Part shown: piece by piece, positions 9,206 through 17,204 of the stretch
Numbering within the stretch: position 1 is the first letter of the stretch
How the letters are laid out: the number at the start of each line of letters is the position of its first letter
Assembly: GCA_934668515.1 (NCBI GenBank)
Contig: CAKUNS010000021.1
Location: 1-31,853 of the forward strand
Direction of reading: 5' to 3'
Origin: an uncultured Eggerthellaceae bacterium
GTDB taxonomy: Bacteria; Actinomycetota; Coriobacteriia; Coriobacteriales; Eggerthellaceae
Length of the DNA: 31,853 nt
Notes under the pieces: model-generated
What the model was told of the DNA's origin: nothing
Seen by the model: the letters and a program-made list of their open reading frames with translations, nothing else
Databases searched by the model: none
Position numbers and translations under genes: made by a program

Positions 9206-10585
9206 ATGGAAGTAACGGTCGAGACCATTGGTTCGGTCTTGCCGATATGGAGCTGCATCCCGTTCGCGGGCATGCTTCTCTCTATCGCATTCTTCCCGCT
9301 GTTCAAAGCTGAATGGTGGGAAAAGAACCAGCTGAAGGTCGCTCTTTTCTGGTCGCTGGTGTTCCTGATCCCGTTCACGGTGGCTTACGGCCCCGAGATC
9401 ATGGGCGTCAAGCTCAGCGAAACCATCCTGCTTGACTACGTTCCCTTCATGGCTTTGCTGCTTGGCCTGTTCACGGTCGCCGGCGGCATCCATCTTAAGG
9501 GCGTACTGGTCGGCACCACCAAGAACAACGTCATCCTGTTGGCTATCGGCACGTTCCTGGCCTCTTGGATCGGCACCACCGGCGCCGCCATGGTCATGAT
9601 CCGCCCGGTCCTGCGCGCCAACCATTGGCGTCAGCACAAGACGCACATCGTCGTGTTCTTCATCTTCTTGGTCGCCAACATCGGCGGTTGCCTTACCCCG
9701 CTTGGCGATCCGCCGCTGTTCCTTGGCTTCCTGCGCGGCGTTCCCTTCTTCTGGACCCTCCAGCACATTTGGCCGCTGCTTCTTCTGAACTCTGCCATCC
9801 TGCTTGTTGTGTTCGCCTTGGTCGATCGCCACTTCCTCAAGAAGGAAGACACCCAGCACATCGAGAACGAGAAGCTCGAGCTTGAAGCCTCCAAGAAAGA
9901 GCCCATGCGCGTTGAGGGCCTCATCAACCTGGTCTTCTTGGCCATCATCATCCTGGGCGTTCTTTGCAACGGTCTGCTTGCCGGCGTCAACGACGAGCTC
10001 ATCGTCGTCAACGAGCACTGCAAGCTTGGCGTGAACTGGTTCGCCGAGATCATCCTCATCGCCATCGCCATGGTTCTGTCCCTGAAGTTCACCCCCAAGA
10101 AGCTTCGCGAGGACAACGAGTTCGAGTGGGGCCCCATCGCCGAGGTTGCCCGTCTGTTCATCGGCATCTTCATCACGATGATCCCTGCGCTGCTCATCCT
10201 TGGCGCCAAGGGCTCCGAGCTTGGCCTTAACAGCCCCGCTGCCTTCTTCTGGGCAACCGGTGCACTGTCCTCGTTCCTGGACAACTCGCCGACCTACGTC
10301 GTGTTCCTTACCTGCGCTGGCTCGCTTGGCGACACCCTGCCCAACGCTATCGTCACCACTGTTGGCGGCGTCGACCCCATCATGTTGCTGGCTATCAGCG
10401 CCGGTGCTGTTTTCTTCGGTGCCATCACCTACATCGGCAACGCACCGAACTTCATGGTGAAGTCCATCGCCGAGAGCAACGACGTCAAGATGCCCAGCTT
10501 CTTCGGTTACATGAAGTGGTCCATCGCTTTCCTGGTGCCCGTCTTCATCATCGACATGCTTATCTGGTTCAACCCGTTCTTCTAA
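9206..10585 (+). CDS. NhaD-type Na+/H+ antiporter (ion transporter superfamily)
   Basis: A 459-residue polytopic membrane protein, predicted to exchange Na+ for H+ across the cytoplasmic membrane. It has about 12 hydrophobic segments. IGTTGAAMVMIRP (near residue 123) and NIGGCLTPLGDPPLFLGFLRG (near residue 156) are the paired re-entrant-loop motifs of the CitM/NhaD-like family. A second copy of the pattern is FLDNSPTYVVFLT near residue 356 with YIGNAPNFMVKSIAE near residue 411. A charged cytoplasmic loop (KKEDTQHIENEKLELEASKK) splits the halves. The ATG follows AAGGAG by six bases. It is monocistronic, closed by a strong terminator. The family is secure; the transported ion is inferred. Confidence 0.88.
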   Translation: MEVTVETIGSVLPIWSCIPFAGMLLSIAFFPLFKAEWWEKNQLKVALFWSLVFLIPFTVAYGPEIMGVKLSETILLDYVPFMALLLGLFTVAGGIHLKGVLVGTTKNNVILLAIGTFLASWIGTTGAAMVMIRPVLRANHWRQHKTHIVVFFIFLVANIGGCLTPLGDPPLFLGFLRGVPFFWTLQHIWPLLLLNSAILLVVFALVDRHFLKKEDTQHIENEKLELEASKKEPMRVEGLINLVFLAIIILGVLCNGLLAGVNDELIVVNEHCKLGVNWFAEIILIAIAMVLSLKFTPKKLREDNEFEWGPIAEVARLFIGIFITMIPALLILGAKGSELGLNSPAAFFWATGALSSFLDNSPTYVVFLTCAGSLGDTLPNAIVTTVGGVDPIMLLAISAGAVFFGAITYIGNAPNFMVKSIAESNDVKMPSFFGYMKWSIAFLVPVFIIDMLIWFNPFF

Positions 10586-10611
10586 GTCGTTAAGAACAGA
10601 GTCAGATGCTA

Positions 10612-10642
10612 GGCCCGAGCTTCGGCTCGGGCCTTTTCTTTT
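10612..10642 (+). terminator. Strong rho-independent terminator after antiporter
   Basis: GGCCCGAGC (10612-10620), loop TTCG, GCTCGGGCC (10625-10633), then TTTTCTTTT. Perfect 9-bp GC-rich stem with a UUCG tetraloop. Confidence 0.95.
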
Positions 10643-10650
10643 GCCTGAAG

Positions 10651-10747
10651 AGGCGCGTGGACGACGCATGTACGGATGCGGCGCGCGCGTACAGGCGCGT
10701 GGACGAGCGCGGGCGCGAATCAGACGGGCGGACGTAAGCGCGAATCA
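10651..10747. repeat. Short direct repeats in GC-rich spacer
   Basis: AGGCGCGTGGACGA occurs exactly twice (10651-10664 and 10693-10706, period 42). GCGCGAATCA occurs twice (10713-10722 and 10738-10747, period 25). The stretch is rich in CGCG and lies between the antiporter terminator and the next gene. No function is evident; it may be slippage-derived. Confidence 0.5.
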
Positions 10748-10819
10748 CCACGCAGGCGTACCTCGCGAGAAACGCATGTCCTTTTATAGAGGTGTCAGCC
10801 ATCGAAGAAAGGAAAACAA

Positions 10820-11152
10820 ATGAACAAGCTGCCTCAAGCAACAACGCTCCTCCGCCGAAATGCACTCTACCTGTCCATTGCGAGCGCCGCGATTATCGCC
10901 TTCATGTTGGGAACAGGGGCGATCACTGAAGCATCCCAGAGTTGGCTGAATCGATGGTTAGCAATCGGGCCGGCTCCCCTGCCCCTCTCAACCGTGATCG
11001 TCTCAATAGCCGCCGTGGCGCTCAACCTTTTCTGGACCATTAAAAGAAGAGGCGGGTCCAAAGAAGGCGCAATTCATACGATCGCGCCCTTGGCGAGCGT
11101 CGTCGTTCTGGCAGTTGCCGCGCTGATTCTTGCCGCGCAATTTATCGCCTAG
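10820..11152 (+). CDS. Small membrane protein, function unknown
   Basis: A 110-residue protein with three hydrophobic segments, roughly residues 16-34, 55-72 and 85-108, separated by short loops. The loop KRRGGSKEG after the second segment is basic, suggesting it is cytoplasmic. The ATG is preceded by GAAAGGAAAACAA, a good ribosome binding site, and the hydrophobic pattern supports real coding. I recognise no family. It stands alone between a terminator and the hpf region. Confidence 0.65.
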   Translation: MNKLPQATTLLRRNALYLSIASAAIIAFMLGTGAITEASQSWLNRWLAIGPAPLPLSTVIVSIAAVALNLFWTIKRRGGSKEGAIHTIAPLASVVVLAVAALILAAQFIA

Positions 11153-11277
11153 CGGACCGCCGAAATCCAGCGGTCACGGCACGGCAAAAAGATCCCAAAC
11201 ACCAGGAACATCGTCGTCATCAGCCCAGCCAAAAGGCCCTGCGGCCCTTAAGGACGCCATCATCGGCTCAGCGCCAA

Positions 11278-11316
11278 GGCAACTCCCGAGCCACGAAAAC
11301 CGGCTTGGGAGTTGCC
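11278..11316. repeat. Long near-perfect inverted repeat in the hpf upstream gap
   Basis: The 402-base gap 11153-11554 contains one striking element: GGCAACTCCCGAGCC (11278-11292) pairs with GGCTTGGGAGTTGCC (11302-11316), giving a 15-bp stem with one G-T pair and a 9-base loop. No U-tract follows on either strand, so it is not an ordinary terminator. The rest of the gap holds no gene I can support. A possible hpf -10 (TATCCT, 11452-11457) lacks a good -35. The minus strand across the hairpin is open for about 40 codons without a convincing start. Confidence 0.7.
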
Positions 11317-11554
11317 TCAATGATGACATTTTCACTTGGCACCACGCACCCGAGCGTATCCAAAGCACCCAATAGAACCTGCTTCTGAACTGGGACTTTC
11401 CCTTAATCGAAACGGTTAGGAAACGCTCGCTGCTGCCGGCTGGTTTTGCGCTATCCTGTTGTTATCGGCAAGGGTTTCGGCATCGCCAACAAAACCAAAA
11501 CCCGCGCGAAGCAGCCCTAGCCACGTAATGGCCCACGATTTACGAGGTGAGAAT

Positions 11555-12136
11555 ATGTCTATCACCGTAGCCGGACGCAAAATGACCGTATCCGATGCAC
11601 TGCGTCAGTACGCCGAGGAAAAAATCGGCGCTTCCATGAAGGTCATGGACATCGATCCGCTGGATGCTGAAGTCGTTCTGCACGTCGAGCGCAACCGCTC
11701 CATCGCGAACTACTGCGTATGCGAAGTCACCCTGCGCGCCCGCGGTCATGTCATCCGCGTTGAAGAGCACGAGGCCGATATGTACGCCGCTATCGACGTC
11801 GCAGCCGCAAAGGTTGTCCGTCAGCTCCGCAAGTTCAAGACGCGCGTCGTCGAGAACAAGGCTCACGGCGCTGAATTCGCTTCGGTTAAGGAATTGGCAG
11901 CCGAGAACTCCGACTTCGACCCCGATGCGCTGATGGCCGAGCTTGCCGGCGACGACGAGATCGTCCGCACCAAGGAAGTCGACTTCGAGCCCATGACTCA
12001 AGATGATGCCCTTCTGGCAATCGACCTTCTGGGTCACGACTTCTACGGCTACATCGATCGCGACACCAATGCATTCTGCATCCTGTATCGTCGCGAAGGC
12101 GGTGGCTACGGTCTGCTCATGCAGAAGGCCGAGTAA
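11555..12136 (+). CDS. hpf: Long-form ribosome hibernation promoting factor
   Basis: Binds the 30S subunit and drives 100S ribosome dimer formation in slow growth. The 193-residue length is that of long HPF. The N-terminal beta-alpha-beta-beta-beta-alpha S30AE domain (residues 1-100: MSITVAGRKMTVSDALRQY to the basic VRQLRKFKTRV helix) is joined by an acidic linker. The C-terminal dimerisation domain (about 145-193) contains MTQDDALLAIDLLGHDFYGY and ILYRREGGGYGLL. The frame is open upstream to 11459, but the ATG at 11555 has GAGGTG just upstream and begins the conserved domain. Monocistronic, with a strong terminator. Confidence 0.95.
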   Translation: MSITVAGRKMTVSDALRQYAEEKIGASMKVMDIDPLDAEVVLHVERNRSIANYCVCEVTLRARGHVIRVEEHEADMYAAIDVAAAKVVRQLRKFKTRVVENKAHGAEFASVKELAAENSDFDPDALMAELAGDDEIVRTKEVDFEPMTQDDALLAIDLLGHDFYGYIDRDTNAFCILYRREGGGYGLLMQKAE

Positions 12137-12161
12137 CCCTTTAGCGCAGTTCGCACTTCCG

Positions 12162-12194
12162 GGCGGGCCCTTCGGGGCTCGCCTTTTATTTTCC
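12162..12194 (+). terminator. Strong terminator after hpf
   Basis: GGCGGGCCC (12162-12170), loop TTCG, GGGCTCGCC (12175-12183), then TTTTATTTT. Nine pairs including one G-T. Confidence 0.95.
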
Positions 12195-12255
12195 GTCGCT
12201 ATTGTGTTTCCGCTGCAAGAGTTTTGTCAGACGCGAAAGCAGTAGCATATCGGCA

Positions 12256-12284
12256 CCATGAAACACCCATCGATGCCCTATAAT
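12256..12284 (+). promoter_or_regulatory. Candidate dlt operon promoter
   Basis: A consensus -10 TATAAT lies at 12279-12284. The -35 at 17-base spacing (CCATGA, 12256-12261) is poor, which suggests an activator or an alternative factor. Transcription would begin near 12291, just ahead of an AGAGGAG ribosome binding site for the first leader ORF. Confidence 0.45.
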
Positions 12285-12311
12285 TCGGCAAAGAGAGGAG
12301 CCCGTCTAAAC

Positions 12312-12356
12312 ATGCGCAACGATCGGATTGGATTCGTGGGAAAATCCACGACCTGA
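12312..12356 (+). CDS. Candidate 14-residue leader peptide of the dlt operon
   Basis: An ATG at 12312 lies 11 bases after AGAGGAG (12294-12300) and reads MRNDRIGFVGKSTT, stopping with TGA at 12354-12356. The stop overlaps the ATG of the next tiny ORF (TGATG). A small hairpin, CGTGG/CCACG (12335-12339 with 12346-12350), lies inside it. It is too short for codon statistics; the support is the ribosome binding site, the promoter position and the overlap. Confidence 0.35.
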   Translation: MRNDRIGFVGKSTT

Positions 12357-12409
12357 TGAAAGCCTGCAGTTCGACGATCGAACACGTGAATCAAAACAGG
12401 CGGGTCTAA
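12356..12409 (+). CDS. Candidate 17-residue second leader ORF
   Basis: ATG at 12356 overlaps the preceding stop; the ORF reads MKACSSTIEHVNQNRRV and ends with TAA at 12407-12409, three bases before the dltA ATG. dltA has no good ribosome binding site of its own, so coupling through this ORF would explain its translation. It contains the inverted repeat GTTCG-ACGAT-CGAAC (12369-12383). Chance cannot be excluded. Confidence 0.35.
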   Translation: MKACSSTIEHVNQNRRV

Positions 12410-12412
12410 AGA

Positions 12413-14050
12413 ATGAAACTTATCGACTTGCTGCACGACCATGCCATGAGCATGCCCGACTCCCGCGCCTTCGTCGCGTCCGCGTCGGGCGAGAAGATGA
12501 CCTACGGCGAGCTGTGGCAGCGCTCGGGCGCCATCGCGTCCGCGCTCCTGGAAGACGCCCGCGAGGGCGCCGACAGCGCAAAGGCCCCCGTCATGGTCTA
12601 CGGGCACAAGTCGCCCTTGATGCTGGCGTCGTTCGTCGGCTGCCTGCGCGCGGGCCGCGCCTACGTGCCCGTCGACTCGCACTCCGTCCCCGATGGACGC
12701 GCGGCGTCCATCGCCTCGCAGGTCCGCGCAAGCGCCGGCCGCGCGGTGGTCCTGGCCTCAGAGCCCCTGCCCGAGGCAGCCGCCGCCGAGGCCGACCGCG
12801 TCGTCTCCCCCAAGGAGCTTGCGGGCATCGCGGCCGCCGCGGGCGACGCAGGGGTGGACCCGGCGCTTAGCGTGTCGGGAGAGGACCCCGCCTACGTCAT
12901 CTTCACCTCCGGCTCCACCGGCGCCCCCAAGGGCGTCGTGGTCACCGCGTCCTGCGTGGACAACTTCTTCCCCTGGGCGCTGTCCGTGGCCGGCGTCGAC
13001 GGGCCGGGGACGCGCTTTTTGAACCAGGCCCCGTTCTCGTTCGACCTGTCGGTGTACGAGCTGTCCATGTCGCTTGCCAGCGGCGGCGAGCTCTTCGCCA
13101 TGGAGAAGGCCACGCTCGACCGCGCGGCCGACATGCTGGCGTTCCTTGGAGAGTCCGACCCGCACGTGTGGGTCTCCACCCCGTCGTTCGCCGAGATGTG
13201 CCTGGCGAACCAGGGCTTCGGCCATGGCCTCATGCCGTCGCTTCGCGTCATGCTGTTCTGCGGCGAGGCGCTGCCCAACCCCGTGGCCGCCGAGCTCATG
13301 AGGCGCTTCCCCAACGCGCGCGTCGTGAACTCCTACGGCCCCACCGAGTCGACCGTGGCCGTGGCCGCCGTGGACGTCGACGAGCGGACGTGCGCTTCCC
13401 CCGACCCGCTGCCGGTGGGCCGCCCGCGCCCCGGCACCCGCATCCGCGTGACCGACCCCGCCACGGGCGAGGAGCTCCCGCAGGGCGAGTGGGGCGAGGT
13501 CGTCATCGTTGGCGACACGGTGGCGAAGGGCTACCTGGGCCGCGACGACCTGACCCGCGCCGTGTTCGGCGAGGAGGCCGCCGACTGGCTGCCCGAGGGC
13601 GAGGGCAAGGCCGGAAGCGCCGCAGCCTCGGGCGAGCCCGCGCCCGCAGCCCGCGCCGTGCGCACGTACCGCACGGGCGACGAGGGCATGATGGGCGAGG
13701 ACGGCCTGCTGCGCTTCCGCGGAAGGCTGGACCTCCAGGTGAAGCTGAACGGCTACCGCCTGGAGCTCGGCGAGATCGAGGACGCGCTGCGCGCCCTGCC
13801 CGAGGTGGCCGCCGCCGCGGTCGTCGCCGCCCACAAGAACGGCAAGGTATCGCACCTGGTCGCGCACGTCGTGAGCGCGGGACCTCGCGAGCAGTCCGAC
13901 TTCAGGTGCGGCCTGGCGCTGAAGGACGCGCTCAAGGCGCGCCTGCCCCACTACATGATCCCCAAGAAGGTCGTCTTCGACGAGGCACTGCCCATGACGC
14001 CCAACGGCAAGCTCGACCGCCGCGCCCTGACCGCGCGCGAGGACGGCTAG
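12413..14050 (+). CDS. dltA: D-alanine--carrier protein ligase DltA
   Basis: Adenylates D-alanine and loads it on the DltC phosphopantetheine arm in the cytoplasm. The 545-residue ANL-superfamily enzyme has the P-loop FTSGSTGAPKG (164-174), PFSFDLSVYEL (207-217), MLFCGEALP (280-288), NSYGPTE (306-312), YRTGDEG (419-425), the hinge region GRLDLQVKLNGYRLELGEIE, and the catalytic Lys533 in NGKLDR. Cys283 matches the Cys that distinguishes D- from L-Ala in Bacillus DltA. An Ala/Gly/Glu-rich insertion (about 386-417) precedes YRTGDEG and makes it longer than the usual 505. It is the first large gene of the rightward dlt operon and very GC-rich. Confidence 0.93.
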   Translation: MKLIDLLHDHAMSMPDSRAFVASASGEKMTYGELWQRSGAIASALLEDAREGADSAKAPVMVYGHKSPLMLASFVGCLRAGRAYVPVDSHSVPDGRAASIASQVRASAGRAVVLASEPLPEAAAAEADRVVSPKELAGIAAAAGDAGVDPALSVSGEDPAYVIFTSGSTGAPKGVVVTASCVDNFFPWALSVAGVDGPGTRFLNQAPFSFDLSVYELSMSLASGGELFAMEKATLDRAADMLAFLGESDPHVWVSTPSFAEMCLANQGFGHGLMPSLRVMLFCGEALPNPVAAELMRRFPNARVVNSYGPTESTVAVAAVDVDERTCASPDPLPVGRPRPGTRIRVTDPATGEELPQGEWGEVVIVGDTVAKGYLGRDDLTRAVFGEEAADWLPEGEGKAGSAAASGEPAPAARAVRTYRTGDEGMMGEDGLLRFRGRLDLQVKLNGYRLELGEIEDALRALPEVAAAAVVAAHKNGKVSHLVAHVVSAGPREQSDFRCGLALKDALKARLPHYMIPKKVVFDEALPMTPNGKLDRRALTAREDG

Positions 14051-14053
14051 GCC

Positions 14054-15238
14054 ATGGGCTTCTACACCTCCCCCTCGTTCTTCGCGATGCTGGCGGTCGC
14101 CGTCGTCCCCGCAGCCGTGCTCGGCCTTCTGGGCCGCAGCATCCGCGGCTACGGCATGATGGCCAGCGTCGTGTTCCTGGCGTTCCTGTTCGCAGGGTCG
14201 CCCGCCGAGTTCGCCGCGTTCGCGCTGTTCCTGGCGGCGGCGGGCCTGGCCGAGTTCATCGTCCTGCGCACCTTCGCGCACGGCGGGAAGTCGGTCCCGC
14301 TGTACCTGTTCGCGTTGGCGCTCACCTTGGCGCCGCTTCTCTGCTGCAAGGCGGGCGGGCTCTTCGGGCACCAGAACCTGCTGGGCTTCGCCGGCATCTC
14401 GTACCTGACGTTCAAGGCGGTGCAGGTGGTCATCGAGACGCGCGACGGCCTGATCAAGGCCATGTCGCCGCTGGACTGGCTGTACTTCGTCTGCTTCTTC
14501 CCCGTGTTCACGTCGGGGCCAATCGACCGCTCGCGCCGCTTCGTCGAGGACGCCCACAGGCGCTGGACGCGCACGGAGTACGCCGACCTGCTCTCGCGCG
14601 GCCTGCTGCTCCTGCTTGCGGGCGCGGTCTACCAGATGGTGCTTGCCACCATCGCGGGCGGGTGGTACTCGCCGGCTGCCATAGGGTCGGGCCCGGCGCT
14701 CGCCGAGGCGGCCGAGCAGGTGAAGGACGCGTGGGCGTTCGGCCTGTTCATGTTCTTCAACTTCGCCGGCTACTCGATGATGGCCGTGGGCGCCAGCTAC
14801 TGCTTCGGCATCCGCACGCCGCGCAACTTCCGCGCGCCGTTCGCCGCCGTCGACATCAAGGACTTCTGGAACCGCTGGCACATCACGCTGTCGTTCTGGC
14901 TGCGCGACTTCGTGTTCATGCGGTTCGTCCGCTCCGCCGCCCGGCGCAAGTGGTTCAAGAGCCGCCTGACCGGCGCGTGCATGGGCTACGTCGTGAACAT
15001 GGGCCTCATGGGCGCCTGGCACGGGCTGACGCCCGAGTACCTGGCTTACGGCCTGTTCCACGGCGTGCTGCTGGCCGCCACCGACGCCTTCCAGAAGAAG
15101 TCGTCGATCTACAAGAGGTACAAGAACGAGCTGTGGTTCAAGGCGCTGTCCTGGTTCGTCACCGTCAACCTGGTGATGCTGGGCTTCGCCATATTCAGCG
15201 GGCAAGTGACCGTCGTCTTGAAAGGACTTGGATTATGA
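14054..15238 (+). CDS. dltB: D-alanyl transfer protein DltB (MBOAT)
   Basis: Polytopic membrane-bound O-acyltransferase that takes D-alanine from DltC at the inner face and passes it outward for transfer to teichoic acid. The 394 residues contain many hydrophobic segments, the re-entrant DFWNRWHITLSFWLRDFVF motif, and the MBOAT histidine His323 in MGAWHGLTPEYLAYGLFHG. The ATG lies three bases after the dltA stop. Its TGA overlaps the dltC ATG (ATGA, 15235-15238). About 72% GC in the one line I counted (14581-14640, 43 of 60), higher than the flanking core genes. Confidence 0.95.
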   Translation: MGFYTSPSFFAMLAVAVVPAAVLGLLGRSIRGYGMMASVVFLAFLFAGSPAEFAAFALFLAAAGLAEFIVLRTFAHGGKSVPLYLFALALTLAPLLCCKAGGLFGHQNLLGFAGISYLTFKAVQVVIETRDGLIKAMSPLDWLYFVCFFPVFTSGPIDRSRRFVEDAHRRWTRTEYADLLSRGLLLLLAGAVYQMVLATIAGGWYSPAAIGSGPALAEAAEQVKDAWAFGLFMFFNFAGYSMMAVGASYCFGIRTPRNFRAPFAAVDIKDFWNRWHITLSFWLRDFVFMRFVRSAARRKWFKSRLTGACMGYVVNMGLMGAWHGLTPEYLAYGLFHGVLLAATDAFQKKSSIYKRYKNELWFKALSWFVTVNLVMLGFAIFSGQVTVVLKGLGL

Positions 15239-15489
15239 GCGACATCGACATGAACGACGTTGAGGAGCGCGCCCTGGCGCTGCTGGAGGACGTGTGCGCC
15301 GACGAGGCCGTGCGCGAGGAGAGGGACATCGACCTGTTCGAGGCCGGCCTGCTCGACTCGATGGGCGCCATCGAGCTTCTGGTGGGCATCGAGACCGAGT
15401 TCGGCGTGTCCATCGCCCCCACCGAGGTGGAGCGCGAGGAGATGAACTCCGTCAACAAGATCATCCATCAGATCGAGGTCAGGCTGTAG
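15235..15489 (+). CDS. dltC: D-alanyl carrier protein DltC
   Basis: An 84-residue acidic acyl-carrier protein. The 4'-phosphopantetheine attachment serine is Ser42 in GLLDSMGAIELL. It carries D-Ala thioester from DltA to DltB. The ATG overlaps the dltB stop by four bases. Helix II and the following FGVSIAPTEVEREEMNSV are as in the family. Confidence 0.95.
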   Translation: MSDIDMNDVEERALALLEDVCADEAVREERDIDLFEAGLLDSMGAIELLVGIETEFGVSIAPTEVEREEMNSVNKIIHQIEVRL

Positions 15490-15491
15490 CC

Positions 15492-15887
15492 GTGGCCGAC
15501 GAGCTGAAAGAGAAGGGCGCGGCGGAAGCGGCCGGGGCGGCCGATGCCGCCGGCGCGAAGGCGGACGGAAGCCCGACGGGGACCGAGGGCGCTTCTCCTG
15601 CTGCCGACGCGAAAGGCGCCTCCCCTGCTGCCAGCGCGGCCAAGCCGGCTGCCAAGAGGAAGCCCGCCGCCAAGCCGGTATCCAAAAGCGCGCTCACCAG
15701 GCGCTACGATGCCGTCAAGGAGCGCGTCTGGGCGGGCGCTGCCAAGGTGCGCGCAGCGTTCTTCGGCGACTCGTGGGCGGGCGGCGCGATGTGGTTCGCG
15801 GCCGTGGCTGCCATGATCGCCGTCCTGCTGTGGTTCTTCTTCTCGGACTTCGGCACCCCGGCCGAGCCCATCTACGAAGGGTTCTAG
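15492..15887 (+). CDS. dltX: DltX-like peptide with long N-terminal extension
   Basis: GTG start two bases after the dltC stop; 131 residues. Residues 1-85 are Ala-rich with Lys/Pro repeats (AAKPAAKRKPAAKPVSKS) and probably disordered and cytoplasmic. A single membrane helix spans about 100-117 (MWFAAVAAMIAVLLWFFF). The protein ends EPIYEGF, matching the C-terminal F-I-Y-N-x-F motif of DltX. In Firmicutes DltX is only about 45-50 residues and is usually encoded upstream of dltA. From what I recall of recent biochemical work, the motif Tyr (here Tyr128) accepts D-Ala from DltB before DltD passes it to the polymer. The identification rests on the C-terminal motif, single helix and operon position, so it would be missed by length-based searches. 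Confidence 0.75.
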   Translation: MADELKEKGAAEAAGAADAAGAKADGSPTGTEGASPAADAKGASPAASAAKPAAKRKPAAKPVSKSALTRRYDAVKERVWAGAAKVRAAFFGDSWAGGAMWFAAVAAMIAVLLWFFFSDFGTPAEPIYEGF

Positions 15888-15890
15888 ATC

Positions 15891-17096
15891 ATGCTGAAAC
15901 GATTCGCGGGCCTTGCGGCAGGAACAGCGGTCGCGCTTGGCGCTTTCGGCACCTTTCTTGCTGTGAACTGGGACTACGACAACCTGGTGAAAGACCACCC
16001 GTACGTCGCCTACACCAATTACAGCGAGCAGGTGCGCGATTTCGACTATCAGCGCGCCAACTACGACGCCCGAACCGAGCAGGGGGACAACCCCGTGCTG
16101 GTGTTTGGATCGTCCGAGCTTGGCCCCGAACGCGGCACCTACTACCCCGCCAAGTTCTGGACCAGCAGCAACTACGGCATGAACATCCAGGCGTGCGGCA
16201 AGGCCTACGTCACCGACTTGTGGGACGCCGTGATGATCGGCGCGTTCGCGAAGGACGGCATCAATAACAACAAGGTGGTTATCTCGCTGTCGATGCCTTG
16301 GTTCTTGAGCGCCACTCACTACGGCAACGAGTTTCAGGGGCGCACGTTCTCGCCCAGTGCGCTGAAAGCGTTCTTGGACAACGACGAGCTCAGCGACGAC
16401 CTGAAGGACGAAGTGCTGACGCAGCTGCGCTCGCACAAGGTGATGCTCGGCAGCAACCCGCTGCTGCAATCGGTAAGGTCGTTTGACACCGTGGCCACCG
16501 CGTTCGAATCGTCGGTTCATCTGCGTTACCGCACGATCACGCAAAGCTCCGACTCCGACACGCTTGATTACGGCGCCTACGGTTCGTACAACCAGAAGAT
16601 CCCGTCCAGCCGTTTCGGCGAACCGCAAACCCCCGACTGGGACGAAATCCAACAGCTTGCCCAGGACGAGGTTAAGAAGAAGTCGACCAACAACGACATG
16701 GGTGTTGGCGACAAGTGGTACGAGAATAACTACCAGGGTTGGCTGAATTACACCTCGGGGTGGAGCGTGGACCCCGAGAATCTGCTGGACAAAAGCGAGA
16801 TCGAGGAATTCCAGCTGACGCTTCGCACCTGCAAAGAGGCCGGGCTTGACGTGCTGGTGGTACTGAACCCCGTGAACGGCATGTGCTGGGACCAGTGCCC
16901 CGTCAAGCAGGAATACCGCGACGCGTACTATGACACCATCCGCGAGTGCTGCGCCGCCTACGATGCGCAGGTGGCGGATCTGTCGGGCTACGAGGACACG
17001 AAGTACTTCTTCCGCGACTCCGAGCATCCGTCGGAATACGGCTGGTCGATTATCAATCAGGCCATCTACGAGTTCTATATGGGCGAAGGTGAATAG
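15891..17096 (+). CDS. dltD: D-alanyl transferase DltD (SGNH-type)
   Basis: Membrane-anchored extracellular enzyme that places D-alanine on teichoic acid. The 401 residues begin with an N-terminal membrane helix (about 5-25), then LVFGSSELGPERG with the nucleophile serine at 74/75. Near the C-terminus is RDSEHPSEYGW, carrying the Asp and His of the triad. ATG lies three bases after the dltX stop, and it ends the operon before a hairpin terminator. Codon use changes here: 36 of 60 bases are G or C in line 16561-16620, against 43 of 60 in dltB, so dltD looks like the local genome while dltA-dltX do not. Confidence 0.92.
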   Translation: MLKRFAGLAAGTAVALGAFGTFLAVNWDYDNLVKDHPYVAYTNYSEQVRDFDYQRANYDARTEQGDNPVLVFGSSELGPERGTYYPAKFWTSSNYGMNIQACGKAYVTDLWDAVMIGAFAKDGINNNKVVISLSMPWFLSATHYGNEFQGRTFSPSALKAFLDNDELSDDLKDEVLTQLRSHKVMLGSNPLLQSVRSFDTVATAFESSVHLRYRTITQSSDSDTLDYGAYGSYNQKIPSSRFGEPQTPDWDEIQQLAQDEVKKKSTNNDMGVGDKWYENNYQGWLNYTSGWSVDPENLLDKSEIEEFQLTLRTCKEAGLDVLVVLNPVNGMCWDQCPVKQEYRDAYYDTIRECCAAYDAQVADLSGYEDTKYFFRDSEHPSEYGWSIINQAIYEFYMGEGE

Positions 17097-17132
17097 ATAG
17101 CCGCAGCCGGAGGCTGCCTTGACCAAACGAAC

Positions 17133-17161
17133 GAAGGGACGCATCGTTGATGCGTCCCTTC
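17133..17161 (+). terminator. Terminator of dlt operon
   Basis: GAAGGGACGCATC, loop GTT, GATGCGTCCCTTC: a perfect 13-bp stem 36 bases past the dltD stop. The U-tract is poor on the plus strand; on the minus strand TTCGTTCGTTTGG follows, so it may also act leftward. Confidence 0.75.
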
Positions 17162-17204
17162 TGCTCAATACCGTTGCATGCGCCGCAGCGCGCTGTTGGC
17201 ACGA

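Noticed and set aside
12758..15205. 815-codon minus-strand ORF opposite dltA-dltB
   Set aside because: Antisense of conserved DltA and DltB with low-complexity Arg/Gly/Glu/Gln composition; no start signal.
13168..15234. Long upstream extension of the dltC frame through dltA and dltB
   Set aside because: The dltC frame stays open because of high GC; the Arg/Pro-rich translation before 15235 is an out-of-frame shadow. The ATGA overlap marks the true dltC start.
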